Of a DNA stretch of 64,000 nt, positions 26,421 through 35,047 are shown piece after piece. Position numbers and translations under genes: made by a program. Under the pieces are notes generated by a model. It made no database searches and had not been told where the DNA came from. It worked only from the letters and a program-made list of their open reading frames with translations. The stretch's first letter is position 1. Each line of letters begins with the position of its first letter. Source of the DNA: Firmicutes bacterium HGW-Firmicutes-14 (GTDB taxonomy: Bacteria > Bacillota > Thermincolia > Thermincolales > UBA2595); NCBI GenBank assembly GCA_002840275.1, contig PHAB01000001.1, forward strand, positions 235,368 through 299,367, in the 5' to 3' direction.

Positions 26421-27578
26421 TTAGCGGGAAAATGCCGGTATTCCGTCAATAATGACCTGTTCGACCCGGGTTTTTATTTCAAGAGGATGGCCGTCTAAGA
26501 TAATCAGATCAGCATCTTTGCCTGTCTCAATACTTCCAATCCGGTCAGCCAGCCCGATTATTTGGGCGGCATTAATGGTTATGGCCTTTAATGCTTCCGT
26601 TTCATCCATCCCGGCTTTAACAGCCAGGGCAGAACTGAGACTCAGATAATTAACAGGTATTACCGGGTGGTCTGTCATAATCGCCACCTTTACCCCTGCC
26701 CTGCTCAGGATTCCTGCATTCTCATGGGTGCGGTGCTGTAATTCAACTTTAGCCCTGTTGGTAAGGGTTGGTCCGACAATTGCCGGGATGTTCTTCCGGG
26801 CCAGCTCATCTGCTATTTTAAATCCTTCCGTGCAGTGTTCAATTACCAGTTTGACACCGAATTCACCGGCAATACGGACGGCCGTCATTATATCGTCCGC
26901 CCTGTGGGCATGGGCCCTGAGAGGGATCTCACCTTTAAGGACCCTGACGAGAATTTCCATTCTCAGGTCCCGCTCAGGAAGTTTCTCCGGGTCATGCAAC
27001 CCTTTTTCAAGTTTTTTCATATAATTACAGGCTTTGACCAGGGTTTCCCTCAGGAGGGCCGCAGTAGCCATTCGGGTCATTGGGGTTTTATTTCCGCTGC
27101 CATATACCCTTTTGGGATTTTCCCCAAAAGCGACCTTCAATCCAATAGGGTTTTTTATCACCATTTCATCTACTATCCTGCCTGCGGTTTTCATAGCCAG
27201 GTTTTCCCCGCCGATGACATTGCCGCTCCCCGGCCCTGTCACAACAGTAGTCACCCCTCCTTCCAGGGCATCGGCAAACCCCATGTCTTCCGGATTGATA
27301 GCATCTATAGCCCTGAGATGCGGGGTCACCGGGTCAGTCATTTCATTGATATCGTTCCCTTCAACCCGGTAAGTTTCCTCCAAAATTCCCACATGACAAT
27401 GGGCATCAATAAAACCGGGCATTATAATCTTCCCTGTGGCATCAATCACTTCGGCATCCGGGGGGATTTGAACATCCCTTCCTACCTCCCTGATCTTCCC
27501 GTTTTCTATGAGTACCGTTCCTTTCTCTATATCTGCTCCAGCCATGGTTATAATCCGTCCATTACGGACTGCCAGCAT
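26421..27578 (-). CDS. Amidohydrolase family protein (metal-dependent hydrolase)
   Basis: 385 residues. The N-terminal small sheet domain is MLAVRNGRIITMAGADIEKG. The metal motif is GFIDAHCHVGI (HxH). Further metal ligands lie in LRAHAHRADD and VIEHCTEGF, and the catalytic Asp in IMTDHPVIP. The C-terminal GSIETGKDADLIILDGHPLE is the usual imidazolonepropionase/dihydroorotase-like closure. The substrate is unknown; cyclic amides or prolidase-type substrates are typical. Single minus-strand gene. Confidence 0.88.
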   Translation of the reverse strand: MLAVRNGRIITMAGADIEKGTVLIENGKIREVGRDVQIPPDAEVIDATGKIIMPGFIDAHCHVGILEETYRVEGNDINEMTDPVTPHLRAIDAINPEDMGFADALEGGVTTVVTGPGSGNVIGGENLAMKTAGRIVDEMVIKNPIGLKVAFGENPKRVYGSGNKTPMTRMATAALLRETLVKACNYMKKLEKGLHDPEKLPERDLRMEILVRVLKGEIPLRAHAHRADDIMTAVRIAGEFGVKLVIEHCTEGFKIADELARKNIPAIVGPTLTNRAKVELQHRTHENAGILSRAGVKVAIMTDHPVIPVNYLSLSSALAVKAGMDETEALKAITINAAQIIGLADRIGSIETGKDADLIILDGHPLEIKTRVEQVIIDGIPAFSR

Positions 27579-27637
27579 GAAATCCCCTCCCTTTAAACAT
27601 CCGTTTCTTCACCATTATATTAATAATACACCGTTTT

Positions 27638-27788
27638 GTGACGTACTCCCACCACCTACGCTAGCGCTAAGAGATGGGGCTTCTTGGGACGTACCAACCA
27701 ACGTCAGTATAATTACCAAGCTATCCCCGTTCGCCCAACGGTTCTTTGATTTTTATCAGGCTATACCAAGTATCCGGCAGCCTTCATT
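27638..27788 (-). mobile_element. IS200/IS605-type right end with non-coding 3-prime region (copy 1)
   Basis: About 150 bp downstream of a decayed tnpB on the minus strand. It is almost identical to 63842-63994. The outer end carries a hairpin (CCCACCACCT paired with the AGAGATGGGG side) and both copies begin abruptly at GTGACGTACTCCC, marking the element boundary. This position and structure fit the right end and omega-RNA scaffold of tnpB-bearing elements. Confidence 0.75.
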
Positions 27789-28230
27789 TTACCCATTATC
27801 ATTGGTTGATTTTGCTAAATTCAAACTTTGGGCCATGCCTCTCATGTTTAGGTCCTCAATGGCAACAACATCATAGGCATTGGCTATCTGCCCGGACAGT
27901 TGATGCAAAAAGTCCTTTCGCTGATTGGCAGCCTTCTCATGGAGTTTGGCAACTTTACGTCGTTGTTTTTCCCTGTTTTGCCACCTTTTTTCCTTTTCGA
28001 CAGTTTTCGCTGTTCTCTTTTTAACTTAGCTTCAGCTTGGCGGTAGAATTTCGGGTAGTCCGGACTGTTTGTCTCACTATCTTGGGTAATCGAATAGTTT
28101 TGCTGTCAATAAGCCTTATTGAGATTTAGTTGGGCATTGGCCAGAGCCAGGCTATCCACTTCTTTGAGCCAGGGGAATTCTTTTTTGTAATCAGCGGGCA
28201 AGCGGAATACGAACTTACGTTCCCATTTTA
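27789..28230 (-). pseudogene. Degenerate tnpB (IS605 OrfB, RuvC-type nuclease)
   Basis: Three homologous pieces are readable on the minus strand in different frames: RKFVFRLPADYKKEFPWLKE, then FYRQAEAKLKREQRKLSKRK, then QNREKQRRKVAKLHEKAANQ continuing to VVAIEDLNMRGM with the RuvC Glu-Asp region. Frameshifts and a deletion separate them. A stop follows 12 residues after MRGM, so the zinc finger and the last catalytic Asp are gone. Functional TnpB proteins are roughly twice this length. Confidence 0.85.
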
Positions 28231-28295
28231 CCATGATTTGAGCTATTTATCAATGTTTATTTGGAGAAAAATGGTTATTTCGGAAAAGGGCAGCA

Positions 28296-28362
28296 ATTCA
28301 TCTCCCGCCTACGCTCTCACTAGCGTGAGCAAGGTAACTTAGATGCGGGAGACTTCTTGCCG
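28296..28362. mobile_element. Second IS605-type terminal hairpin
   Basis: CAATTCATCTCCCGCCTACG and GATGCGGGAGACTTCTTGCC frame an internal hairpin (CTCACTAGCGTGAG). This is the end signature of tnpB-type elements, here upstream of the tnpB remnant. It may be the left end of the same element or a leftover end of another one. Confidence 0.6.
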
Positions 28363-28420
28363 CACGTGGTTAAATAGTAGATTCTTGTAAGGTATGTGCC
28401 CTTCCCTGGCTTTCATTGCC

Positions 28421-28468
28421 AAAAAGAAAGGAAGCCCCATTTTTTACTTATGGGACACTCCCTTTCAC
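28421..28468 (-). terminator. Terminator of AtpI-like copy A
   Basis: GGGAGTGTCCCAT and ATGGGGCTTCC pair on the minus strand and are followed by TTTCTTTTT. It begins just behind the stop codon. Confidence 0.75.
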
Positions 28469-28471
28469 AAA

Positions 28472-29035
28472 TCATTTTACTCTTTTAACCCTGGTTTTGG
28501 ACTTTTTTAATTCTTCTTCAATGGGGTCATGTTCAAAGGGATTTCTAAATAAATACTCTTGGCCCGGTTCTATTTTTTCTCTTTCGGGCTCTTTCTCGGT
28601 GCGGGGGTCAATGTTAAGCCACCATTCCTTGCCTCTACCGGTGATCAAAGCAGCCCCCATTACAAACTTAGGGATTATAAACCCAATCAGTGTCCCGATC
28701 ACAAAAGTCATGCTGGATTTGGGTATTATCAGGTAAAGTACCGCGACAATTAACCAGAATCGCATGTGATACAGTAACAGGGCAATTTGCCTGAGAATAG
28801 GAACTCCTGTGCCTGCCGGGCGTTTCGCCGCCCCTGGAAGGAATCCTATCGCCAATGACAGAATAAAAACTAGCACCTGATAATTCGCAACTGTCAAAAC
28901 CACACTAAACATGATTCCTGCAGCAAGTTCACGACTGAACAGCAAATACGACACCAGACTCACAAACAGGCCCAGAACCATGCTTCCTACAGCTATATCC
29001 CTCTGCCCTGCTATTGTTGCGATGTCTTTTTCCAT
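28472..29035 (-). CDS. AtpI-like (ATP synthase subunit I family) membrane protein, copy A
   Basis: 187 residues from ATG29035 (GGGGGG upstream). Four membrane helices are predicted at about 14-34, 38-60, 84-101 and 106-125, in an arrangement seen in the ATP synthase subunit I family. After the last helix comes GRGKEWWLNID and a charged tail of about 45 residues rich in Glu and Lys. No other F-type ATPase genes are near, so a role as a c-ring assembly or Mg-handling factor is only a family-based guess. The whole unit, including promoter and leader, is duplicated downstream (copy B). Confidence 0.7.
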   Translation of the reverse strand: MEKDIATIAGQRDIAVGSMVLGLFVSLVSYLLFSRELAAGIMFSVVLTVANYQVLVFILSLAIGFLPGAAKRPAGTGVPILRQIALLLYHMRFWLIVAVLYLIIPKSSMTFVIGTLIGFIIPKFVMGAALITGRGKEWWLNIDPRTEKEPEREKIEPGQEYLFRNPFEHDPIEEELKKSKTRVKRVK

Positions 29036-29260
29036 CTGCGTGCCCCCCCTTCTAACACAAGGGCGGGTACCACGTGTCACGATTGCTGTCAGGATATTAA
29101 ATTTGCGGCCGGTGCTTAAACAATGGCACCCGACCTTTTAACACACTGCCTGAGAGTTTATGGCTAAATTGCCATCCTCACTGCATCACCTCCCCCAAAC
29201 CAAAATGCCCCCTTAACGCAAACATTTCAATTCGCGCCCTCAGGGGCATCGAGAAAAACA
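29036..29260 (-). ncRNA. Structured leader of AtpI-like copy A
   Basis: The region between a conserved TATAAT and the start codon keeps several helices. TGCCCC near its 5-prime end pairs with GGGGGCA. A 9-bp stem with one bulge (GGTCGGGTGC with GCACCGGCC) lies at 29113-29141. A last hairpin, GCCCTT with AAGGGG, overlaps the ribosome binding site. The same elements recur before copy B. A GTGGTACC motif recalls a T-box but is not kept in copy B. I could not match it to a known riboswitch. Confidence 0.55.
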
Positions 29261-29329
29261 AAAATTTTAAATTTCCTAAAACAATTTGTGGGCTTTTGTC
29301 CAAATAATACTGGAAAAAATACCGGTTTT

Positions 29330-29365
29330 TTTGTATTATATGACGGTTTTGTGAAAAACATTACA
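29330..29365 (-). promoter_or_regulatory. Promoter of AtpI-like copy A
   Basis: TATAAT within CATATAATAC on the minus strand is conserved in the copy B promoter, as is the upstream TTTCACAAA/CCGT stretch. The -35 element (TAATGT at 17 bp) is weak. Confidence 0.55.
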
Positions 29366-29540
29366 TTTCGCTGAACATTTTCATAGTTTTTTTTAAAATT
29401 ATTGTGATTTTTTTTTCAGGTTTTGCATAATCTATTTTATAACCATAATAATTATTACAACAGGGAAGTCCCTGTGGACAAATATAACCATTAAAAAGTT
29501 TATTGCCCAGGATTGTTTTGACAAGCTCAGTTCACACCAT

Positions 29541-29590
29541 TCCTTGCCTCTACCGGTGATCGAAACGGCTTGCACCAATCTTGGGTTTTT
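29541..29590. repeat. Partial third copy of an AtpI-like gene segment
   Basis: About 45 bp starting CACCATTCCTTGCCTCTACC and ending AATCTTGGG correspond to the internal RGKEWW-coding part of both AtpI-like genes. An almost identical piece lies at 30670-30722. The pieces mark the ends of the duplicated units and probably the recombination points. Confidence 0.7.
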
Positions 29591-29606
29591 TTTTAACAAG
29601 AAGGAA

Positions 29607-29634
29607 AAAGGACACCTTTCGGCGCCCTTTTTCG
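29607..29634 (-). terminator. Terminator of AtpI-like copy B
   Basis: AAAAAGGGCGCC and the facing GGACACCTTT side form a GC hairpin with T runs on the minus strand just behind the gene. Confidence 0.7.
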
Positions 29635-29666
29635 GTTTAAGTTTCGCAAATGAAATGTTACAGAAA

Positions 29667-30227
29667 TTATTTTTCTTTTTTGACTTTGGATTGGGATTTT
29701 TTTAATTCTTCTTCAATAGGGTCATATTCAAAAGGATTTTTACACAAATACTCATGGCCCGATTCTATTTTCTCTCTTTCGGGCTCTTCCTCCTGGGGGT
29801 CAATGTTAAGCCACCATTCCTTGCCTCTACCGGTGATCAAAGCAGCCCCCATTACAAACTTAGGGATGATGAATCCAATTATTGTCCCTAATACAAAAGT
29901 CATGCTGGATTTTGGAATAATCACATAAAGCACCGCGATAACTATCCAGAAGCGCATGTGATACATTAACAGGGCAATTTGCCTGAGGATAGGGATTCCT
30001 GATTCGGCCAGATTTTTCTCCGATCCAGGAAGGAAACCGATAGCCAGGGATAGAATAAAAGCTAATACCTGGTAATTCGCCACTGTCAAAACCACACTAA
30101 ACATGATTCCTGCAGCAAGTTCACGACTAAACAGCAGATATGACACCAGACTCGTAAACAGGCCCAGAACCATGCTTCTTAGAGCAATACCTCTCTGTCC
30201 TGTAACTGTGCCGAAGTCCTTTTCCAA
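29667..30227 (-). CDS. AtpI-like (ATP synthase subunit I family) membrane protein, copy B
   Basis: 186 residues from TTG30227; the ATG of copy A is replaced by TTG at the same position behind GGGGGG. It is nearly collinear with copy A, sharing SLVSYLLFSRELAAGIMFSV and FVMGAALITGRGKEWWLNID. Differences cluster in the loop after helix 2 and in the acidic tail. Copy A and copy B are a tandem duplication of about 1.2 kb that includes the leader. Retention of intact frames in both suggests that both are used. Confidence 0.7.
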   Translation of the reverse strand: MEKDFGTVTGQRGIALRSMVLGLFTSLVSYLLFSRELAAGIMFSVVLTVANYQVLAFILSLAIGFLPGSEKNLAESGIPILRQIALLMYHMRFWIVIAVLYVIIPKSSMTFVLGTIIGFIIPKFVMGAALITGRGKEWWLNIDPQEEEPEREKIESGHEYLCKNPFEYDPIEEELKKSQSKVKKEK

Positions 30228-30470
30228 TATGCACGTCCCCCCTTCCGAACACACAAGGGCGGGCGCCACGTGTAACGATTGCTGCCAGGATATTAAATTT
30301 GCGGCCGGTGCTTAAACAATGGCACCCGACCTTTTCCCCAAACCGCCTGAGATATTTTCACGGATGGCTGAAAAAATGCCACCCTTGTTATCACCCCCTA
30401 AAAACCAAAAATGCCCCTAAAACGCAAACATCTAAATTCGCGCCCTCAGGGGCAAAAAGAAAAACAAAAA
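30228..30470 (-). ncRNA. Structured leader of AtpI-like copy B
   Basis: It shares the central 9-bp bulged stem with copy A (here at 30299-30334) without change. GGGTGGC pairs with GCCATCC where copy A has GGATGGC with GCCATAA. The ribosome binding site is again in a CCGCCCTT/AAGGGGGG hairpin. A TATAAT box lies about 75 bp upstream at about 30541-30546. Confidence 0.55.
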
Positions 30471-30669
30471 TTTTAAATTTCCTAAAATAACTTATGGGCT
30501 TTTGTCCAAAACAGCACTAAAAAAAAACCGCTTTTTTCCTATTATATCACGGATTTGTGAAATAGATTACATTTCCTTAAACTTTCTCATAACTTTTTTT
30601 GAAAATTATGATTTTTTTGATTCCTTAACAAGTGTTGTTGCCCAAGATTGTTCTAAACAAGCTCCGTTC

Positions 30670-30722
30670 CCACCATTCCTTGCCTCTACCGGTGATCGAA
30701 ACGGCTTGCACAATCTTGGGTT
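30670..30722. repeat. Fourth partial AtpI-like segment at the outer duplication end
   Basis: It repeats the 29541-29590 segment (CACCATTCCTTGCCTCTACC to CAATCTTGGG) and ends in a T run. The stretch 30471-30669 before it is the AT-rich promoter region of copy B and shows nothing else. Confidence 0.65.
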
Positions 30723-30767
30723 TTTTTATCTGAAAGCTAATCGCCGCTAAGTTATGGATAACGATTT

Positions 30768-31601
30768 CTATGGATCGATAACCCCGCTCATCCTGAGGAC
30801 TTCCAGCCCGCGGCTCTCCAGGGCGCCGATTACCTGATTAATACCCACCGAGTCACTGGCCATATGTCCAGCCACCACCACATTGCCAATACCCTGTTTT
30901 TTCACTGCTTTTATAGTATCGTCCGCCATATGCATCACCACCAGGGTGCCGACCCCGGCCTCAAAGTATGCCCGGGCCACCTTTTCCCCGCCGCCGGTAC
31001 CGCCGGCCATGGTCACAAAAACACGGCCCGCAAATTCATCTTCCTTACCGACCCGGGCCACCGGTTTGGCCAGGGTCTTTTTGTATTCCGGCAGTTTTTC
31101 CAAGATTTTTATAACATCTCCCAGGGTCGGCCGGGCAAACTTCTTCAGGTTTTTATCCAGGTGTTTCTGGACAAATTTCTCAGCCAGGATATCAGCCGGG
31201 GTATGGATGGTTAGGAGAGGCATCCCCAATAGTTTTGCCGCTGATACCAGCCGGTCGTAATTTGCCACATGATGGGCCCGGCTTACCTGTTCGACCCTTT
31301 CCCGCAGTACCTTCTGGGCTTTATTTATAGGGACACCTGCCTGGACCATGCGTTCTATCTGGTTTTCCATGACATTATGAAACTCTACCATGGGCAGCCC
31401 GCCCCTGGGGTGGTGGGTTATCACCGCATCCACTCCCAGTTCGCGGGCCAGTAAAAGCTCCGCAACCTCAATATCGATTCCAAAAGCAACCTTACTTATT
31501 CTTTCCCCTTCCACAATCACACCAGAATCAGCCGGGACTTCCTTTAACCCGGCAAGATTCAGGGCTGTATCCATGATCTCCCTGGTATTCAGCAAATCCA
31601 A
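30768..31601 (-). CDS. NIF3-like dinuclear metal-centre protein
   Basis: 277 residues. The metal-binding motif is VDAVITHHPRGG near residue 60, and a second His-rich stretch is VVAGHMASDSVG near the C-terminus (H and D/E ligands). NIF3/YqfO proteins are hexameric, bind two metals and have been proposed as GTP cyclohydrolase-like or NAD-precursor related; the true role is unsettled. It lies 27 bp downstream of tex on the same strand. Confidence 0.8.
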   Translation of the reverse strand: MDLLNTREIMDTALNLAGLKEVPADSGVIVEGERISKVAFGIDIEVAELLLARELGVDAVITHHPRGGLPMVEFHNVMENQIERMVQAGVPINKAQKVLRERVEQVSRAHHVANYDRLVSAAKLLGMPLLTIHTPADILAEKFVQKHLDKNLKKFARPTLGDVIKILEKLPEYKKTLAKPVARVGKEDEFAGRVFVTMAGGTGGGEKVARAYFEAGVGTLVVMHMADDTIKAVKKQGIGNVVVAGHMASDSVGINQVIGALESRGLEVLRMSGVIDP

Positions 31602-31628
31602 ACACCCCCGTTTTCATATCTTTAACGT

Positions 31629-33779
31629 TCAGATTCCTTTCATACTCAAACTGACCCGCTCCCTGGTAATGTCCACACTTAGGACCCTGACCTTTACACT
31701 GTCCCCTACCGACACCACATCCACCGGGCTTTTGACATACCTGTCAGAGAGTTCGGATATATGGACCAGGCCGTCATGTTTAACCCCGATATCTACAAAT
31801 GCGCCAAAGTCCACAACATTTCTGACAATACCCCGGAGGGTCATACCCGGTTTGAGGTTTTCCAGGGTAGTGATATCTTTTCTGAATACAGGTTTGGGCA
31901 TCTCGTCCCTCGGGTCACGCCCCGGTTTCTGCAGGGCTTCAATGATATCACGGACTGTCGGTATGCCTGCCCCCAGTTTATCCGCAACTTCAGCCGGTTG
32001 CAGCGTGGCGAGTTTAGACCTCACTTTCCCTGAATTACCGCCTACCAAATCTTTTGGCCCAGCCCCCGCCATTTCCAGAATTTCTTCTGCGATATCATAG
32101 GATTCCGGATGGACCGGAGTGTTTTCCAGGGGATTTTCCCCATCGGGCAGCCTGATGAATCCTGCACACTGAACAAAGGTTTGCTCACCCAGCCGCGGGA
32201 TTTTAAGCAGCTGCCGCCGGTTTTTAAATTTTCCGTTTTTTTCCCTGAAGCTGACAATACTCCTGGCCACTGCCGGTTTTATCCCGGCAACATATTTCAG
32301 GAGAGAGGGTGAAGCCGTATTCAGGTCCACTCCCACGGCATTAACACAGGATTCCACGACCCCGCTCAGGGATTCTTCGAGCCTTTTAGGAGCAACATCA
32401 TGCTGATATTGACCCACACCGATTGATTTAGGTTCTATTTTCACAAGTTCCGCCATGGGGTCCTGAAGCCTCCTGGCTATTGAAACGGCGCTTCTTAATG
32501 AAAGGTCATATTCAGGAAATTCCTCACCCGCCACTTTGGAGGCTGAGTAGACTGAAGCTCCTGCCTCACTGACTATGGTATAACTGGCCTGTAATCCCTC
32601 TTCCCGGATAACATCGGCAACCAGGGCTTCAGTTTCCCTTGAGGCAGTCCCATTTCCAATGGCGATAAGTTCAACGGAGTTTTCCCGGACCATCCCGGAC
32701 AGGGTTTGCTTCGCCTCAGCAGCCCGGTTTTGGGGCGGATGAGGATAAATAACTCCTACCTCCAGCACTTTTCCCGTTTCATCTACCGCCGCCAGTTTGC
32801 ACCCGGTTCTGAAACCCGGGTCTACGCCCAGGACCGTCTTCCCCCGGACCGGGGCCAGAAGAAGCAGGCTGCGGAGGTTTGCAGAAAAAATTAGTATGGC
32901 CTGTTCTTCACCTTTATCAGTAAGTCCGTTCCTTACCTCCCTCTCAACCGACGGGGCAATAAGGCGTTTGTACGCATCTTCCGCTGTGTCAGACAGCACT
33001 TGTTTCCAAATGGTTTTTTCGTTGGTTATAAGCTTTTTCCTGATTGCAGAAATGATTTTTTCGGGAGGGGCTTCAATCCTTGCCGTGATTAACCCCTCTT
33101 TTTCACCCCGGTTGATAGCCAGGACCCGGTGAGGAGGAATTTTTCTGACCGGTTCTTTATAATCGTAATACATTTCAAACGGGGAACGGGTTTCGGGATC
33201 AACGGCTTCCGTAACCACCATACCTTCTGTAAACACAGCGCCTCTGGCATTTTTCCGGGTTTCCGCGTCATCGGAAATCATTTCCGCAATAATATCCATG
33301 GCCCCGGCAATGGCATCATGGGCCGTGTTAATCTCTTTTTCCGGATTAACATACCCGGCTGCCGGTTCTTCAATACTTCCCCTCTCATCTTCCTGGGCCA
33401 AAATTCGCAGGGCCAGGGGTTCCAGGCCCCGCTCCCTGGCAACCGTTGCCCTGGTCCGCCGTTTTTGCCTGTAAGGCCTGTATAAGTCTTCCACCTCCTG
33501 CAGCTTTATGGCTTTGGCTATTGAATCCCTAAGATCATCGGTGAGTTTGCCCTGTTCCCCGATAAGCCGCAGGACCTCTTCTTTTCTTGCCTCCAGGTTT
33601 CGCAGGTAGCGTACCCTTTCCTCAATTTTTCTGATGATGTTTTCATCAAGTTCACCGGTAGCCTCTTTCCGGTAACGGGCAATAAAAGGGATTGTATTGC
33701 CCTCATCCAGCAGTTTAACGGTATTAGCCACCTGTGCCGTTCTCAGACCAAGTTCTGATGCAACTACTCCTGCTTCCAT
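31629..33779 (-). CDS. tex: Transcription accessory protein Tex (S1 RNA-binding)
   Basis: 716 residues, full length. The N-terminal helical domain starts with ASELGLRTAQVANTVKLLDEGNTIPFIARYRKE. A YqgF-like RNase H fold is in the middle (GKTVLGVDPGFRTGCKLAAVD). Helix-hairpin-helix repeats follow (VGVDLNTASPSLLKYVAGIK), and the S1 domain is at the end (GMTLRGIVRNVVDFGAFVDIGVKHDGLVHIS). It binds nucleic acid and affects transcription fidelity. Its start overlaps the upstream DUF362 gene by 16 bp. Confidence 0.94.
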   Translation of the reverse strand: MEAGVVASELGLRTAQVANTVKLLDEGNTIPFIARYRKEATGELDENIIRKIEERVRYLRNLEARKEEVLRLIGEQGKLTDDLRDSIAKAIKLQEVEDLYRPYRQKRRTRATVARERGLEPLALRILAQEDERGSIEEPAAGYVNPEKEINTAHDAIAGAMDIIAEMISDDAETRKNARGAVFTEGMVVTEAVDPETRSPFEMYYDYKEPVRKIPPHRVLAINRGEKEGLITARIEAPPEKIISAIRKKLITNEKTIWKQVLSDTAEDAYKRLIAPSVEREVRNGLTDKGEEQAILIFSANLRSLLLLAPVRGKTVLGVDPGFRTGCKLAAVDETGKVLEVGVIYPHPPQNRAAEAKQTLSGMVRENSVELIAIGNGTASRETEALVADVIREEGLQASYTIVSEAGASVYSASKVAGEEFPEYDLSLRSAVSIARRLQDPMAELVKIEPKSIGVGQYQHDVAPKRLEESLSGVVESCVNAVGVDLNTASPSLLKYVAGIKPAVARSIVSFREKNGKFKNRRQLLKIPRLGEQTFVQCAGFIRLPDGENPLENTPVHPESYDIAEEILEMAGAGPKDLVGGNSGKVRSKLATLQPAEVADKLGAGIPTVRDIIEALQKPGRDPRDEMPKPVFRKDITTLENLKPGMTLRGIVRNVVDFGAFVDIGVKHDGLVHISELSDRYVKSPVDVVSVGDSVKVRVLSVDITRERVSLSMKGI

Positions 33780-34978
33780 TCTTCCTCTCCTTTGTCTGAC
33801 AGCCGCGCCCTTTGGCGCTTTTTATTGCTGTCTATTATGCCTCCCACTACCTTTCCCACCGGGCTTATATATTTCATTTCTATCGCTTTTCCGGGACAGA
33901 GTTCCTGGCAGCAGAGGCATGAAATACATTTATTATAATCTATTTCCGGGACATTTCCAACCATCTTCATTGCCGTCATAGGGCAGCTTTCCACACAGAA
34001 CCTGCACCCCTTACAGATATGACGGTCTATTTCCGGCCTGGCTTTAAGCATGCCAAACACACCCCGGAGTAAAAACCGGGGCATTCTTTCCAGAAAAGCT
34101 GTTGACGGAAGGCAAAAATCCCTGATTATAACGTTTTCCAGGGATTCACCCACTATATCAATACTCTCCGGACTCCCAACCCCCAGTCTCCGGTTATGGG
34201 CAATGGAAGTTGTAAGAACCCGGAAAGGATCAATACCGATTATCCGGGAAGCAACCGCATCCAAGGCCACACAGTCTTCACCGGCCAGGATAAGGCCTAT
34301 ATCCCGCCTGCTGCCGCCTGACGGTCCGTTGCCTTCCATCCCGGTTATCCCATCCATAACAGCCAGGGCAGGTTTGGTCTTGGCCAGAATGTCCACCAGT
34401 ACTTCTGAGAATTCTGTTACTACCGGAGCCATCCTGTGGTACTCAGCTTTCCTGTGGCCGGGAATGCAGCCGAACATGTTTTTCACAGCGCCTGTAAACA
34501 GGGTCAGGGAATGGGTCTTCAGTTTTGGCAGGGAAATTACCACATCAGCTTCCAGGACTGGACGCGCAATGTGAAGGACCTTAACAGGCCCGTCACACTC
34601 AACCGGCTCCACCCCGGAGATATCAAAATTAACCAGCCGGGCCCCAGATTCCTCTGCTGCCTGCTCAATCCCAGTCGCTCTAAATGTCTGGGCAGTGGGA
34701 GCCTGTCCGGCTATAATGCCTGCAGAACTGTCACCGATCATGGGAATACCGCCGGCCCTTTTTACCTCTCTGACCATTGCCTTAATGAAGGCCGGATGTG
34801 TGGTTACAGCTGCTTCCGGAGGTTTAGGAGTCAGGGCATTAACTTTGAGCAGTGCCCGCTGTCCCGGCTGAACAAATCTTTCTATTCCCCCTATTAAATC
34901 GAGGGCATTCCGGACAGCCGCGTCCACTTCCTCCTGTTTGCCGTATCCGGGACATTTTACTATAGATACTTTTGCCAT
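33764..34978 (-). CDS. DUF362 protein with two [4Fe-4S] clusters
   Basis: 404 residues from ATG34978 (GGAGGG upstream). The N-terminal DUF362 domain is about 290 residues long (LPKLKTHSLTLFTGAVKNMFG and MDGITGMEGNGPSGG). A short linker follows, then a 2x[4Fe-4S] ferredoxin: CKGCRFCVESCPMTAMKM and CISCLCCQELCPGKAIEM. The family is common in anaerobes as a soluble electron carrier of unknown partner. It overlaps tex by 16 bp, so the two are cotranscribed. Confidence 0.88.
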   Translation of the reverse strand: MAKVSIVKCPGYGKQEEVDAAVRNALDLIGGIERFVQPGQRALLKVNALTPKPPEAAVTTHPAFIKAMVREVKRAGGIPMIGDSSAGIIAGQAPTAQTFRATGIEQAAEESGARLVNFDISGVEPVECDGPVKVLHIARPVLEADVVISLPKLKTHSLTLFTGAVKNMFGCIPGHRKAEYHRMAPVVTEFSEVLVDILAKTKPALAVMDGITGMEGNGPSGGSRRDIGLILAGEDCVALDAVASRIIGIDPFRVLTTSIAHNRRLGVGSPESIDIVGESLENVIIRDFCLPSTAFLERMPRFLLRGVFGMLKARPEIDRHICKGCRFCVESCPMTAMKMVGNVPEIDYNKCISCLCCQELCPGKAIEMKYISPVGKVVGGIIDSNKKRQRARLSDKGEEEWKQE

Positions 34979-35047
34979 TATACCCTCCAATGCTGTACTT
35001 CTTTAAACTTATTATTCCACAAAACCGGCAAATCCTCCCGCAGCAGA

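Noticed and set aside
29036..29120. T-box leader before AtpI-like copy A
   Set aside because: The GTGGTACC motif is only partial, it is changed to GTGGCGCC in copy B, and no specifier loop or terminator could be laid out.
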